A stretch of 64,000 bases of DNA from Caballeronia sp. SBC1 (GCF_011493005.1 NZ_CP049159.1:372001-436000); one strand, 5' to 3'. Counted from the stretch's first letter, positions 17,863 through 26,523 are shown. Notes: generated by a model from the letters alone, not told the origin. Translations and numbers: made by a program.

Positions 17863-18624
17863 TCAGTCTTTAAGCGCTGTGACGGCTTGTTCGAAGCCCG
17901 CACGCACCACTTCGATATCGCTTGCGGCCACGACGAAATCGAAGCCGAGCGCGCGGGCGGCCAGCGCGGCCTGCGTCGAGCCGGTGTAGATGCCGCATGG
18001 AAGGTTGTTCGCGCGGGCGGCTTTCAAAATTCGCGCGCAGTCCTCTTCGATCACGTCGGGCGCGACATCGCCTCGCGACAACGACAGGTCGCCGGTGCCG
18101 ATAAACAGGTAGCCCAGCCCTTCTACGGAAGCGATTGCTTCGACTTGCTCCACGCCCGCAACCGTCTCGATCATCACGCCAATCGAGATCCGCTCGCCGT
18201 CGTTTTTCATCGCTGCCATGCCGGCAATCAGCGGCCTGACACCGCCTGCGGAGCGCTGTCCAAAGGGCGGATATCGGCCGAAGGAAACGGCGCAGCGAGC
18301 TTCATCGGCGGATTCGATTAACGGAACCAGCGCAGACGCCGCGCCCGCATCCAGCGCTTCCGAAATCGCCTGAGCCGAGTTCTCGCCCACGCGCACGATC
18401 ACCGGAACCTGATGCCGCACCTGGCCGATCACCGCTTCGAGCGCGGTGCGTTCCCACAACCCATGCTGCCGGTCAATCACGATCAAATCCGGCGCGGCCG
18501 TCATGCCGATCTCCACGAGCGGCGTGCTGCCCATTGCAAACCACACGCAGGACAAAGCGCGTTTTTCCGCGAAGGCTGTTTGCATCGACTGGGGCACCGG
18601 GCGGACATCGGAAATTGTTTGCAT
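17863..18624 (-). CDS. HpcH/HpaI-family aldolase
   Basis: A metal-dependent class II pyruvate aldolase or citrate-lyase-like enzyme of about 253 residues. Visible blocks are APDLIVIDRQHGLWER (general-base His about 54), VPVIVRVGEN, AASALVPLIESADEARCAVSFGRYPPFGQRSAGG and VMIETVAGVEQ with the metal-binding Glu. Family members cleave 4-hydroxy-2-oxoacids to pyruvate plus an aldehyde. The start is uncertain: the ATG at 18624 lacks a clear ribosome site, while a TTG at 18690 has AAGG nearby and adds 22 residues. First gene of the aldolase-oxidase-ABC operon, behind a TCTGAATTCAGA promoter. Confidence 0.85.
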   Translation of the reverse strand: MQTISDVRPVPQSMQTAFAEKRALSCVWFAMGSTPLVEIGMTAAPDLIVIDRQHGLWERTALEAVIGQVRHQVPVIVRVGENSAQAISEALDAGAASALVPLIESADEARCAVSFGRYPPFGQRSAGGVRPLIAGMAAMKNDGERISIGVMIETVAGVEQVEAIASVEGLGYLFIGTGDLSLSRGDVAPDVIEEDCARILKAARANNLPCGIYTGSTQAALAARALGFDFVVAASDIEVVRAGFEQAVTALKD

Positions 18625-18712
18625 CGAATTAGCGGCGAGGACTTCTTCAGAAACGGGGTTGGAACGCGCGGGTCGAAACTCGATAATCAACTGACCTTAA
18701 ACCGCGTTTACG

Positions 18713-18754
18713 ACATTCTGAATTCAGATTATTGGGTTAAAAATTGGGCGTCAA
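18713..18754 (-). promoter_or_regulatory. Aldolase/ABC-operon promoter with palindromic operator
   Basis: On the minus strand TTGACG (18749-18754) and TAATCT (18726-18731) are 17 bp apart, and the palindrome TCTGAATTCAGA (18717-18728) overlaps the -10. The layout is the same, base for base in the core, as at 6944-6985 and 20215-20256. It would drive the aldolase, FAD oxidase and transporter genes. Confidence 0.75.
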
Positions 18755-18760
18755 GCGTTT

Positions 18761-19699
18761 TCAACCTCCGTCCTCCATGTTTAGCACGATCCGGCCGCGC
18801 GTGACCTGACCGGCTTCAAACTGGCGGTGAGCATCGGCGGCGGCAGCGAGTGGGAGCGTGGCCAATACGTTCGGTATGAGCACGCCTTGGGCGGCGAGTT
18901 GCGCGACTGCGTGGAGCGCTTCGGGCGCGTCAGAAATCAGCGCGCGGGTGATACTGACGCCGTATTTTTTAGCCTGGTTTTCAAACGGCGCCGCGCTCAG
19001 GTAGACGAGTTGACCACCCGTTTTCAGTACCTGATATGACCTCGCATGCGTCTCGCCGCCGATGAGATCGAACACAGCATCCATATCACGCAGCGAGCCG
19101 AAGTCATCGCGATCGTAGGCCACTGCCCGATGCGCGCCGAGCCCCAGCACATAGTCGATATTCTCCGCGCGGCAGGTCGTTGTCACGTTAAGCCCGAGAT
19201 GGCGCGCGAGCTGGATCATCTGGCCGCCGACCGCACCCGAGCCACCATGAATCAGCACGCTCATGCCTTCTGTAAGTATCGCGGTCCGACACATCGGGAT
19301 CCATGCGCTGACGCCGGGCTGAAGCAATGCAGCGGCTTGTGACGTCGAGAGGTTGGGCGGCGTTCTCACCACGCGTGCTGACGCACAAACGATCGCTTCG
19401 GCGTAGGTCCCGCCGCACGTCGGGTCGGCCGCAACGCACACCTCATCGCCTATGGAAAACCCTGCTACATCCTCTCCTATTTGATCGATGACGCCTACAC
19501 CGTCACGTCCCGGAATCTTCGGAAATGTCAGTGAGAAATGCGCTTGCAACGCACCGGAGCGCAGCTTTGCATCAATCGGCGATATCCCCGCGGCCTTCAG
19601 GCGAACACGGACTTCGCCCGGTCCCGCGACAGGGTCGTCGAGCGTGACAAGTTCGAGGACATCGGGCGAGCCGTATTGCGAATAGCGGATCGCTTTCAT
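18761..19699 (-). CDS. Zinc-type alcohol dehydrogenase-like / quinone oxidoreductase (MDR family)
   Basis: A 312-residue medium-chain dehydrogenase/reductase. It shows PGRDGVGVIDQIGEDV in the GroES-like domain and the nucleotide motif HGGSGAVGGQMIQLARHLG, but no obvious catalytic or structural zinc cysteines, which fits the NADPH:quinone reductase branch. Its start overlaps the SRPBCC stop as ATGA. It may reduce an enone or quinone intermediate. Confidence 0.88.
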   Translation of the reverse strand: MKAIRYSQYGSPDVLELVTLDDPVAGPGEVRVRLKAAGISPIDAKLRSGALQAHFSLTFPKIPGRDGVGVIDQIGEDVAGFSIGDEVCVAADPTCGGTYAEAIVCASARVVRTPPNLSTSQAAALLQPGVSAWIPMCRTAILTEGMSVLIHGGSGAVGGQMIQLARHLGLNVTTTCRAENIDYVLGLGAHRAVAYDRDDFGSLRDMDAVFDLIGGETHARSYQVLKTGGQLVYLSAAPFENQAKKYGVSITRALISDAPEALHAVAQLAAQGVLIPNVLATLPLAAAADAHRQFEAGQVTRGRIVLNMEDGG

Positions 19700-20148
19700 G
19701 CCGATGGAGCGTCGCTGTCACGACCCGATTCAAGCAACGCCCGGATCAGGAACATCTCGGTTTCGTGCGTCGAACAGATTTGCGCCCATGCGTCGTCGGA
19801 TTGCGTGGCGAGCCGCCACGTGAAAAGCGTGATGACCGCCGTGCCTGGCGGATGCCCCAAAACCGGTCCATCGAATACGCGAGCGGCGTTGCGGAATCGC
19901 AGGCCGTGTTCATTGCCACCGACTTCGTAATTGATTGTCAAAGCAACCGGATCCGCATGAATCCGGACCCAGGTTTCAACGCCCGTGAACACCGATTCAC
20001 CAACAAACGTCTGCGGCCCAACCGTTCTGCGCTTCCAGCTTCCTAGCGCCCACTTGCCTTGACGCTCCCCGTCGGCCATCAGCACAAATGCTCGTTGAGC
20101 GTCAGCCTGAACGCGAATGCTGCTGCTATGACAATGTGAATCGATCAC
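19696..20148 (-). CDS. SRPBCC (START-like) domain protein
   Basis: A 150-residue protein resembling the helix-grip SRPBCC fold: AQRAFVLMADGERQGKWALGSWKRR at the start of the domain, alternating beta strands (VETWVRIHADPVALTINYEVGG) and a long C-terminal helix (THETEMFLIRALLESG). Such domains bind hydrophobic ligands and are often cyclases, carriers or accessory proteins. First gene of a two-gene minus-strand operon, divergent from the EthD-like gene with the operator between. Confidence 0.7.
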   Translation of the reverse strand: MIDSHCHSSSIRVQADAQRAFVLMADGERQGKWALGSWKRRTVGPQTFVGESVFTGVETWVRIHADPVALTINYEVGGNEHGLRFRNAARVFDGPVLGHPPGTAVITLFTWRLATQSDDAWAQICSTHETEMFLIRALLESGRDSDAPSA

Positions 20149-20208
20149 CTTGGGTTTCCAGTCAGGGTTTCAAAAAGGGCGTGAACACAAGCATCACACT
20201 CAAAGCTT

Positions 20209-20256
20209 TTTACAACATTCTGAATTCAGATTATTATCGGAAACATTGTTCGTCAA
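20209..20256. promoter_or_regulatory. Divergent promoter pair sharing one palindromic operator
   Basis: Minus strand: TTGACG (20251-20256), 17 bp, TAATCT (20228-20233). Plus strand: TTTACA (20209-20214), 17 bp, TATTAT (20232-20237). The palindrome TCTGAATTCAGA (20219-20230) lies in the plus-strand spacer and overlaps the minus-strand -10, so a single bound protein could control both the SRPBCC/oxidoreductase operon and the EthD-like gene. Confidence 0.75.
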
Positions 20257-20303
20257 GCGACGTTTCCAAATCGTTTCAGCCTGTCCAACCGGAAGCAAAA
20301 CCC

Positions 20304-21005
20304 ATGGATGTCTGCCTCTTTCTGATCGCGACCGAGCGCGCCGCCACGACCAACGTGACTCAAACGATTGATGCCCACGGAATTCACGATCTTGCCGCGA
20401 CCTTCCCCGGCATCAAGCGCGCCGTGGTTCACGTGCCCGTGGAAGGCGGCGCGAACGACCCGTACCTTCACGCCGAGAAACCGCCGCGTTGCACACTGCA
20501 GTTTTATTTCGAGAGCGTTGATGCGCTCGAAAACGTCTTGCGCGAAGGCGGCAGCGCGCATGCGCTGTTGAATCTGACAGGGTTGAAAAAATGCGACCTG
20601 ACACAACAGGTCATGGCCGTGCGGCGGTACCCGGTGCAGGACCCTGACACGCAACCAGCCGCTGATACGCGTTGCACCTACCTGGTCAGCTATGAAGGTC
20701 CTGCTGACGATTTGAACGCGTGGCTAGGTCATTACATTGATAGCCATCCGCCGATCATGGCGCGCTTTCCCGGCATTCGGGAGATCGAGATCTACACGCG
20801 GATGGATTATCGCGGCGCGCTACCGGTGACACGCTCGAACGCGATGCAACGTAACAAGGTCGTCTTCGATTCGCCCGACGTGTTGAACGCCGCGCTGGCC
20901 TCGCCGGTGCGCCACGAGATGCGCGCCGACTTCAAGAACTTCCCGCCATTCAGCGGCGCGAACCTGCATTTCCCGATGATCAGCGTCGCGCGTGACTTCA
21001 GGTGA
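20304..21005 (+). CDS. EthD-like (dimeric alpha/beta-barrel) protein
   Basis: About 233 residues forming two ferredoxin-like halves: DVCLFLIATER with FPGIKRAVVHVPVEG, then TYLVSYEGP with LGHYIDSHPPIMARFPGIREIEIYTR. The HYIDSHPPIMARFPGI segment is the EthD-type signature. EthD-like proteins are accessory proteins or small enzymes of catabolic pathways. The ATG at 20304 is preceded by GGAAG; the open frame extends upstream across the operator, so the earlier start is rejected. Confidence 0.75.
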   Translation: MDVCLFLIATERAATTNVTQTIDAHGIHDLAATFPGIKRAVVHVPVEGGANDPYLHAEKPPRCTLQFYFESVDALENVLREGGSAHALLNLTGLKKCDLTQQVMAVRRYPVQDPDTQPAADTRCTYLVSYEGPADDLNAWLGHYIDSHPPIMARFPGIREIEIYTRMDYRGALPVTRSNAMQRNKVVFDSPDVLNAALASPVRHEMRADFKNFPPFSGANLHFPMISVARDFR

Positions 21006-21057
21006 CTTCGCGTGACGTCACGCACGGCTGACCGGCGCGTGAGCGTGCCCCACGCGT

Positions 21058-21576
21058 TCAGCAAGCGGCCGACGCTCTCGCCACCCGCGCCAGCCGATGA
21101 AAATCGCGATCGAAATAGATCAGGCTATCGCCGTCGTGGCGCACCACCATGTCGGCGATTTCCACGAACATCACGGAGTGCGACCCGACTATCTTGCGCT
21201 CGACAATCCGCCCTTCGAGGCTCGCGAGCGCATCGGTCAGAACGGGCGTGCCAAGGAGTCCTGCGGTCCAGGTCTGCTGCTCGAAGCGGGCGTTCATCGG
21301 CAGCCTGGTCATTCCGGCGAAATGCCGCGCAAGCTCCTGCTGATTGCCGGGCAGTACATTGATGCAGACTTGCCCATTCCCTGCGAACACCGCGTGCGCG
21401 GCGCTCGACTGGTTCACGCAGACGAGCATGGTAGGCGGGCTATCCGTTACCGAACAGACCGCGCTTGCCGTAATGCCGCAGCGGCCATGCGGGCCATCGG
21501 TCGTAATGATATTCACCGCCGCCGACAGATGCGCCATGGCTTCGCGGAACAGCGTGCGGTTATCGACTTCGTTCAT
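21058..21576 (-). CDS. Flavin reductase-like protein (HpaC/RutF type)
   Basis: A 172-residue FMN-binding split-barrel protein: LFREAMAHLSAAVNIITTDGPHGRCGITASAVCSVTDSPPTMLVCVNQSS, then VCINVLPGNQQELARHFAG and the GSHSVMFVEIADMV motif. These proteins reduce FMN or FAD with NAD(P)H and pass it to a partner monooxygenase. GGGAGAGC precedes the ATG at 21576. The oxygenase component lies immediately upstream in the same operon; the LLM monooxygenase at 7419 may also draw on it. Confidence 0.9.
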   Translation of the reverse strand: MNEVDNRTLFREAMAHLSAAVNIITTDGPHGRCGITASAVCSVTDSPPTMLVCVNQSSAAHAVFAGNGQVCINVLPGNQQELARHFAGMTRLPMNARFEQQTWTAGLLGTPVLTDALASLEGRIVERKIVGSHSVMFVEIADMVVRHDGDSLIYFDRDFHRLARVARASAAC

Positions 21577-21589
21577 GCTCTCTCCCAGC

Positions 21590-22783
21590 TTACGGATACG
21601 GCGTGATCGTGGGCGCGATGCCCGCGAAAATGGCGCCGGCGCCGTCATAGGTCGCTTCGCCCAAAAAGGCGTGCTGCGTGACGACCATGGAGTCGCGAAC
21701 GAGCTGCTGCATGCGGTGGTTCCGGTAGATTGCCGCGACACCGGCCAACCTGTAAGCCTGCTGGACAACATCCGCGCATATATGGGCGGCGTGCGTGGCG
21801 CTCAGGCGCAACAGGCTCGTTTGCTCGAGCGTAACCGGGTTGCCCGCCATGATCGAGTTCCACGCATCTTCGGACGCTTCATAGAAGAACGCGCGGGCGC
21901 TGCGCCATTGCGCTTCGGCGCGGCCCAGCTCGATTCGGAAGTAGGCGCGATCCGCCAGACGCGGCGCGCCGGTCGTGGTTTTCGCGCCGCCCGAAATCTC
22001 CGCGGCCAGGTCGAGCGCCGCGCGTGCCAGTCCAACGTTGACGGCGGCATGGACTTCCGCCTGATACGACACGGCGGGATATTTGTACAAGGGTTCATCG
22101 ATTATCGCGCTGCCGCCGCGCACGAACGTCCACGGATCGGCGACGAACTTGTCCTTCAGGCGCAGGTCATGGCTGCCCGTGCCCTGCATGCCGACCACGT
22201 TCCAGTTATCGACGATCTCGACTTCTTCCGCACGAAACACCGCCGTCAAAGGCTTGCCCGCGTTCGGACTATCGCCTCCAGCGGGCGCCCCGCCGATGCC
22301 CACGCCGATCCAGTCCGCGCCCTTGCAGCCGCTCGCGAAGTGCCATTGCCCGCTCACGGTCCAGCCTCCCGCGCCGGCGACGGCCGGTTGCACCGGGTAA
22401 AGACCGCCGGCGAATACCTGATCCGGACCGTCTGCATAGATTTCACGCTGGATCTCAACAGGCAACGCCGCGAGATAGACATTGGCCGAGCCGAACGCGG
22501 CCACCCATGCCGTAGATCCATCCGCCACCGCGATGCGTTCCAGCATGCGAAGGAAGTCAGCGGGCGCGAGCGCGTCGCCGCCAAAACATTTAGGCGTGCT
22601 GGCGCGGAAAATCCGCGCGCGTTTCATGGTCGCGATCATGTCGCGGGGGACATGCGAGAGTCGATCGAATTCATCGCGGCGTGCGGCGATTTCCGCGATG
22701 ACATCGTCCAGCGCGAGCGGATTGGCGATTGCGCTCGACGCGCGGGTGAGAGTCGCCAGCTTGGGATCGTCTACGAGATTCAT
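21590..22783 (-). CDS. Group D flavin monooxygenase (acyl-CoA dehydrogenase fold, HpaH/HsaA-like)
   Basis: About 397 residues with an acyl-CoA-dehydrogenase-like fold: an N-terminal helical domain, AVADGSTAWVAAFGSANVYLAALP, the beta domain WTVSGQWHFASGCKGADWIGVG and VVGMQGTGSHDLRLKDKFV, and a C-terminal helical domain. Two-component members hydroxylate aromatics or heteroatoms using reduced flavin. GGAG precedes the ATG at 22783; the flavin reductase gene follows after 13 bases. It is divergent from the LysR gene 87 bases away. Confidence 0.87.
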   Translation of the reverse strand: MNLVDDPKLATLTRASSAIANPLALDDVIAEIAARRDEFDRLSHVPRDMIATMKRARIFRASTPKCFGGDALAPADFLRMLERIAVADGSTAWVAAFGSANVYLAALPVEIQREIYADGPDQVFAGGLYPVQPAVAGAGGWTVSGQWHFASGCKGADWIGVGIGGAPAGGDSPNAGKPLTAVFRAEEVEIVDNWNVVGMQGTGSHDLRLKDKFVADPWTFVRGGSAIIDEPLYKYPAVSYQAEVHAAVNVGLARAALDLAAEISGGAKTTTGAPRLADRAYFRIELGRAEAQWRSARAFFYEASEDAWNSIMAGNPVTLEQTSLLRLSATHAAHICADVVQQAYRLAGVAAIYRNHRMQQLVRDSMVVTQHAFLGEATYDGAGAIFAGIAPTITPYP

Positions 22784-22870
22784 CAGGGGCTCCGGCGTGT
22801 ATTTGTATCGGTGAAATGGCTTGCCCTCAAGATAGAATCGACCCACCCATGCGTCAAATTCGCACCATTA

Positions 22871-23797
22871 ATGGATGCCATGAACCAGACGAATAGCGCT
22901 CTCACCGACCTCAACCTGCTGCGAGTATTCCTCGCGATCTGGGACTTGCGCAGCCTCACCGCGGCAGGCGAGCGGCTTGGCTTGACGCAACCTGCCGTGA
23001 GTCATTCGCTGCGGCGCCTGCGCACGTTGTTCGACGATCCCCTGTTCGTGCGGACACCGCAAACCATGGTGCCGACCGAGGCTGCGGTCCGTCTTCATGG
23101 TCCGCTGGATGAAGCGTTCGGCATCATCAGCCTTGCAATGCAGGCACACGGTCACTTCGATCCCGCAACTGCATCGCGCGTGTTCAAGATATCGATGTCG
23201 GATATGTCGGAGTTCTACTTCTTGCCGCCGTTACTCGCCGCGCTGGAAAGCACCGCGCCGAAGGTTCGCTTCGAGATCGTGCAGCTCGCATCCGAGTCCG
23301 CGGGCGCGGCCATGCGTGCGGGCGAGATCGATCTCGCGCTCGGCTACGTGCCGGGGCTGGAGGAAGGGTGTATAGGCGACACGCTGTTTTCGGACGAGCA
23401 CGTGTGCCTGGTTCGCGCGGGACATCCGCTGAAGGGGAAAAAGGCGTCGAAGCAGAATTTGGCTAGTTTGCGATACGTCTATGCAAGCACGAACGCCACG
23501 GGGCACCGGATGATTGAGCAATGGCTCTCCGAACTCGGCATGGAGCGCGAGATCGTGCTGCGGCTGCCGCATTTCATCGTCGCGCCGGAGATAGTCCGGA
23601 CGACCGATCTCGCGGTGATCTTTCCACGCAGCATTGCCGAGCGCTTCAATCGCGGCCACGCGTTCCGGTTGCTGACGTTACCGTTCGATTTGCCTCCCAT
23701 CGAGGTGAAAATCCACACGCATGTGCGCTTCTCAAGCGATGCCGGCATTCAGTGGCTGCGCGATGTCCTCATGGATATGTTCGCCGTGCAGCCATGA
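22871..23797 (+). CDS. LysR-family transcriptional regulator (NodD/LinR-like branch)
   Basis: A 308-residue LysR regulator with helix-turn-helix LRVFLAIWDLRSLTAAGERLGLTQPAVSHSLRRLRTLFDDPLFVRTPQTMVPT and a C-terminal periplasmic-binding-like effector domain. The PAVSHSLRRLR and FDDPLFVRT variants are typical of the NodD/LinR/NahR subgroup that controls aromatic catabolism. It is divergent from the flavin monooxygenase, its likely target. The frame is open far upstream (to 21344), but that part mirrors the monooxygenase genes and is not coding. Confidence 0.9.
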   Translation: MDAMNQTNSALTDLNLLRVFLAIWDLRSLTAAGERLGLTQPAVSHSLRRLRTLFDDPLFVRTPQTMVPTEAAVRLHGPLDEAFGIISLAMQAHGHFDPATASRVFKISMSDMSEFYFLPPLLAALESTAPKVRFEIVQLASESAGAAMRAGEIDLALGYVPGLEEGCIGDTLFSDEHVCLVRAGHPLKGKKASKQNLASLRYVYASTNATGHRMIEQWLSELGMEREIVLRLPHFIVAPEIVRTTDLAVIFPRSIAERFNRGHAFRLLTLPFDLPPIEVKIHTHVRFSSDAGIQWLRDVLMDMFAVQP

Positions 23798-24207
23798 GGC
23801 GTCACTGCACATTAACCACCTCGTCCACCGCGATCACCGCGATCACCAATCGTCGTCCCGCACGGACGAGGCATGGCGGGACAACGCACCCTATCGAGAG
23901 CCTCCTGGAACCGGAACCCCGGTTCTTGTTAATGAGGCTGTTGCATAAGATTGTTAGTCGTATTTCAGGCTTTGGCATTGCCGGGCACGACGCTGGGCGG
24001 ACTTGCGATCACGAGGGACGCGGCCGGTCAGACGACTCAGGTGAATGAGGCGGAGGCGCGATCGTTTATCGCATGAAGCTGCGCGGCGCCGGAACTGGCA
24101 GCGCCTTCGGAACGCGCGCCTATACTTGATTAACACTTGCGGCCGGTCCACGGTGCCCTCCTTCGTCCGTGCTGCTGCAACAGGCTCGCCAGAGACAGGA
24201 TACGGTC
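23798..24207. other. Intergenic spacer before the DUF4157 gene
   Basis: A 410-base stretch with no supported gene. It has a short tandem repeat CCGCGATCACCGCGATCACC near 23850. A purine-rich AGGATACGG just before 24208 is the ribosome site of the next gene. The sequence around 23934-23950 (GAGGCTGTTGCATAAG) resembles the terminal sequence of some insertion elements, but no partner end or target repeat was found. Confidence 0.4.
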
Positions 24208-26523
24208 ATGTTCTCCTTGCCGCTCAAGACACCCAAAGCCAACAGCCCTCCCTTCGCGGCGCCCTCGTTTTTCTCACGCAGCCCGGACTCGATGCAACGG
24301 GCGACGGACCTCGCCGATGCGGGCATGGCAACCCGGCAAGCGCCAGGGCCGATGCGCACGCGCGAGGCGGCGTCGGCCTCGCACCCGGTATTGCGGCGCA
24401 CGCTCAAGGCGAGTAAGCCGGCGGACAACATTGACAATCCGGGCGGCAAAAGCCCTTCGTGGGATTTCGGCACGATCCGGATATTTCCGCCTGACAGGCC
24501 AAGTGGACGCCTACATGTTCCCGGCGCGGGAGCGGCTCGGACCGAACCAGCGATCGACAAGCCGGGAAATGGATATGTCCAGACAGCCGAGGCGCCAGAA
24601 GAAAGGATGTCGAACCTCGCTCCGCCGCCCGTGGCTCAGGGTGTCCATTTCAATTTCGCTCGCGCTCCCGTTACGGAGCGACCGTTGCAGTGCAAGCCGC
24701 TAGAGATCGGCGCAGCCGACGATCCATTCGAGCAAGAAGCGGACCGGGTGGCTGAGTGTGTGATGCGGATGCCGGCGGGAGATCCGCCTCGTATCTCGAC
24801 GATCGGTCCGTTATTCGCGGGCTCGCAAAGAGCCGCTCCGCCAATTGTGGAGGAAGTGCTCGAAGCGGCCGGAGAGCCTCTCGCACCGGCGACAAGGGCC
24901 TTCTTCGAACCGAAGTTCGGACATGATTTCAAAACGATTCGACTGCATGCCAATGACAGGGCGGCAAGGTCGGCGGATGCTGTTCACGCGCGCGCCTATA
25001 CGGTTGGCGATGACATTGTGTTTGGCAGAAGTCAGTATCAGCCGGAAACAGGAGAGGGAAGACAATTGCTTGCGCATGAGCTTGCGCACAGCATCCAGCA
25101 GTCTGGGCGCAGCCGCGTCATGCGGCAACCGACGCCAACAACAACACCGCAGCCGCGAGTCGCTCACCCGAACGTGATGCCAGACATTGAAGGCAAGTTT
25201 ACGCAGTTGTACGCGAAGCTGAGTCCCAAGGCGCGTTATAGACTTTATCGGAACATCACCATCGCTATTGGAGTTGTCACCGAAGAGAGTGACACAGAGG
25301 CTAACGAGCCTCGTTTCGTATATGTGCTTTCGGGCAATGCGTCGAGCAAAGATATTGATGCCGCCGCCGAAGAGCTGGGCTTAACCCGGTGGAGACCCTC
25401 GGCGCGCGCGCCGGGGCGCGGAGAGGTTGGCGCACCAAACGACGCGGAACAGTTGCTCACAGAGGGTGCTGAAACCAATCACTTCGATGTCTGGGCCGCG
25501 GGAGTGAACCGCAGGTTATGTCCGGATTGTGCGATACACATGAAAGATGCAGAGGTTCCGACGCAAGCATTTCCCGACGGAGCGTTCCGGCAAGGTGGAG
25601 CGTTATACAAATATCAGCCTCCCACAGGGGGAGGGGAAGAAGGCGGTGGTGAGCCAGCCGTTGCAGCGCCCGGCGGCCCAGACAAGCAAACCCCTCCGCC
25701 CAAGACTCAAGGTGATCCCGAACCACCAAGTGGAACGCCGCCGACCGCAAAGAAGACACCCGGCGAAACTGGCACCCAATCCGAACACGAGGGCGGGGAA
25801 ACAACGCCAAGTACGGGAGGGACGGGACAAACGCCAGGCGTCAGCCGCGCTTCCCAAATAGGGGTGCACATCGGCATAGGAGCCGCGTCGGTGGCCCTGT
25901 CTGTGCTGGCTGCCTACCTGAAGGCTCGCGTCGACGCAAAGATTGCACAGAAGCAGATCGATGCATTCCTCCATTTTGCGGGAGAGTGGATTGACGCCCA
26001 TCCGGACGAAGCGTTAAAGAAGATGATGTTTGCGCCCGAGGTGACAACGTATGCCTGGATTTACCTCAACAGCTCCGTCATTACCTTCTTTGAACCCAGC
26101 ATGTCGCCGGAACCGAATACGAGCGAATCCTCACCGATGATCGATCTCGCAGGAATCGATTACCTTTATAAACCCGTAGATCCAGCAATGCCGCAAAACT
26201 TCTTAACGGGAATCAGTGGCGGCGGACATCATCTGACGACTACGCGCATGTTGGTCATTGATATTCCTCTGGTGACCCCCTCCGTTGAGGACATGTTCGA
26301 CTACGCTAAGTCGCGCAATATCCCGCTGGGTGGTCTGCGTGAATACGTGATGTACCGGCTCGAGAAGTCCGTCGCTAATCTTCAGCTCGCTCTCGCGAAT
26401 CTTCAGATGCACAAGGGCACCCAGCAGGACATTGACAAAGCCACACTACAAAATCGCTATTGGCAGAACATGGCGGATCAGATTCTCGGGGCGGAGAAGA
26501 AGCAAGCGACGCCAGGACATTAA
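24208..26523 (+). CDS. DUF4157-domain protein (eCIS/polymorphic-toxin type) with a deaminase-like segment
   Basis: A 771-residue protein. DUF4157 lies at about 165-300: DDPFEQEADRVAE, FFEPKFGHDFKTIRLH, ARAYTVGDDIVFG, and a metallopeptidase-like HELAH at 290-294. Such modules mark proteins loaded into, or linked with, extracellular contractile injection systems and polymorphic toxins. Residues ~340-460 look like a nucleic-acid deaminase fold: a D-A-E motif (412-414, where active enzymes have HAE or CAE) and CPDC (438-441) 24 residues later. A Pro/Gly/Thr-rich linker (about 475-545), one hydrophobic helix (about 552-572) and an unknown C-terminal domain follow. No signal peptide. The ATG at 24208 has AGGA upstream. 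Confidence 0.8.
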   Translation: MFSLPLKTPKANSPPFAAPSFFSRSPDSMQRATDLADAGMATRQAPGPMRTREAASASHPVLRRTLKASKPADNIDNPGGKSPSWDFGTIRIFPPDRPSGRLHVPGAGAARTEPAIDKPGNGYVQTAEAPEERMSNLAPPPVAQGVHFNFARAPVTERPLQCKPLEIGAADDPFEQEADRVAECVMRMPAGDPPRISTIGPLFAGSQRAAPPIVEEVLEAAGEPLAPATRAFFEPKFGHDFKTIRLHANDRAARSADAVHARAYTVGDDIVFGRSQYQPETGEGRQLLAHELAHSIQQSGRSRVMRQPTPTTTPQPRVAHPNVMPDIEGKFTQLYAKLSPKARYRLYRNITIAIGVVTEESDTEANEPRFVYVLSGNASSKDIDAAAEELGLTRWRPSARAPGRGEVGAPNDAEQLLTEGAETNHFDVWAAGVNRRLCPDCAIHMKDAEVPTQAFPDGAFRQGGALYKYQPPTGGGEEGGGEPAVAAPGGPDKQTPPPKTQGDPEPPSGTPPTAKKTPGETGTQSEHEGGETTPSTGGTGQTPGVSRASQIGVHIGIGAASVALSVLAAYLKARVDAKIAQKQIDAFLHFAGEWIDAHPDEALKKMMFAPEVTTYAWIYLNSSVITFFEPSMSPEPNTSESSPMIDLAGIDYLYKPVDPAMPQNFLTGISGGGHHLTTTRMLVIDIPLVTPSVEDMFDYAKSRNIPLGGLREYVMYRLEKSVANLQLALANLQMHKGTQQDIDKATLQNRYWQNMADQILGAEKKQATPGH

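Noticed and set aside
21010..21023. Palindrome GCGTGACGTCACGC between convergent genes
   Set aside because: It is too short and has no T run on either side, so a terminator call is not supported. It could be a chance repeat of GTGACTTCGCGTGACG units.
21344..22870. Long plus-strand extension of the LysR frame giving an 817-residue protein
   Set aside because: The extension runs antisense to the flavin reductase and flavin monooxygenase genes, which have clear families and ribosome sites. It has no domain of its own; the LysR domain begins at 22871.
23845..23866. Short direct repeat of CCGCGATCA considered as a CRISPR or iteron
   Set aside because: Only two copies of a 9-10 bp unit with no spacers; no array.
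23934..23950. GAGGCTGTTGCATAAG resembling an insertion-sequence end
   Set aside because: No matching inverted end, transposase or target duplication was found nearby.
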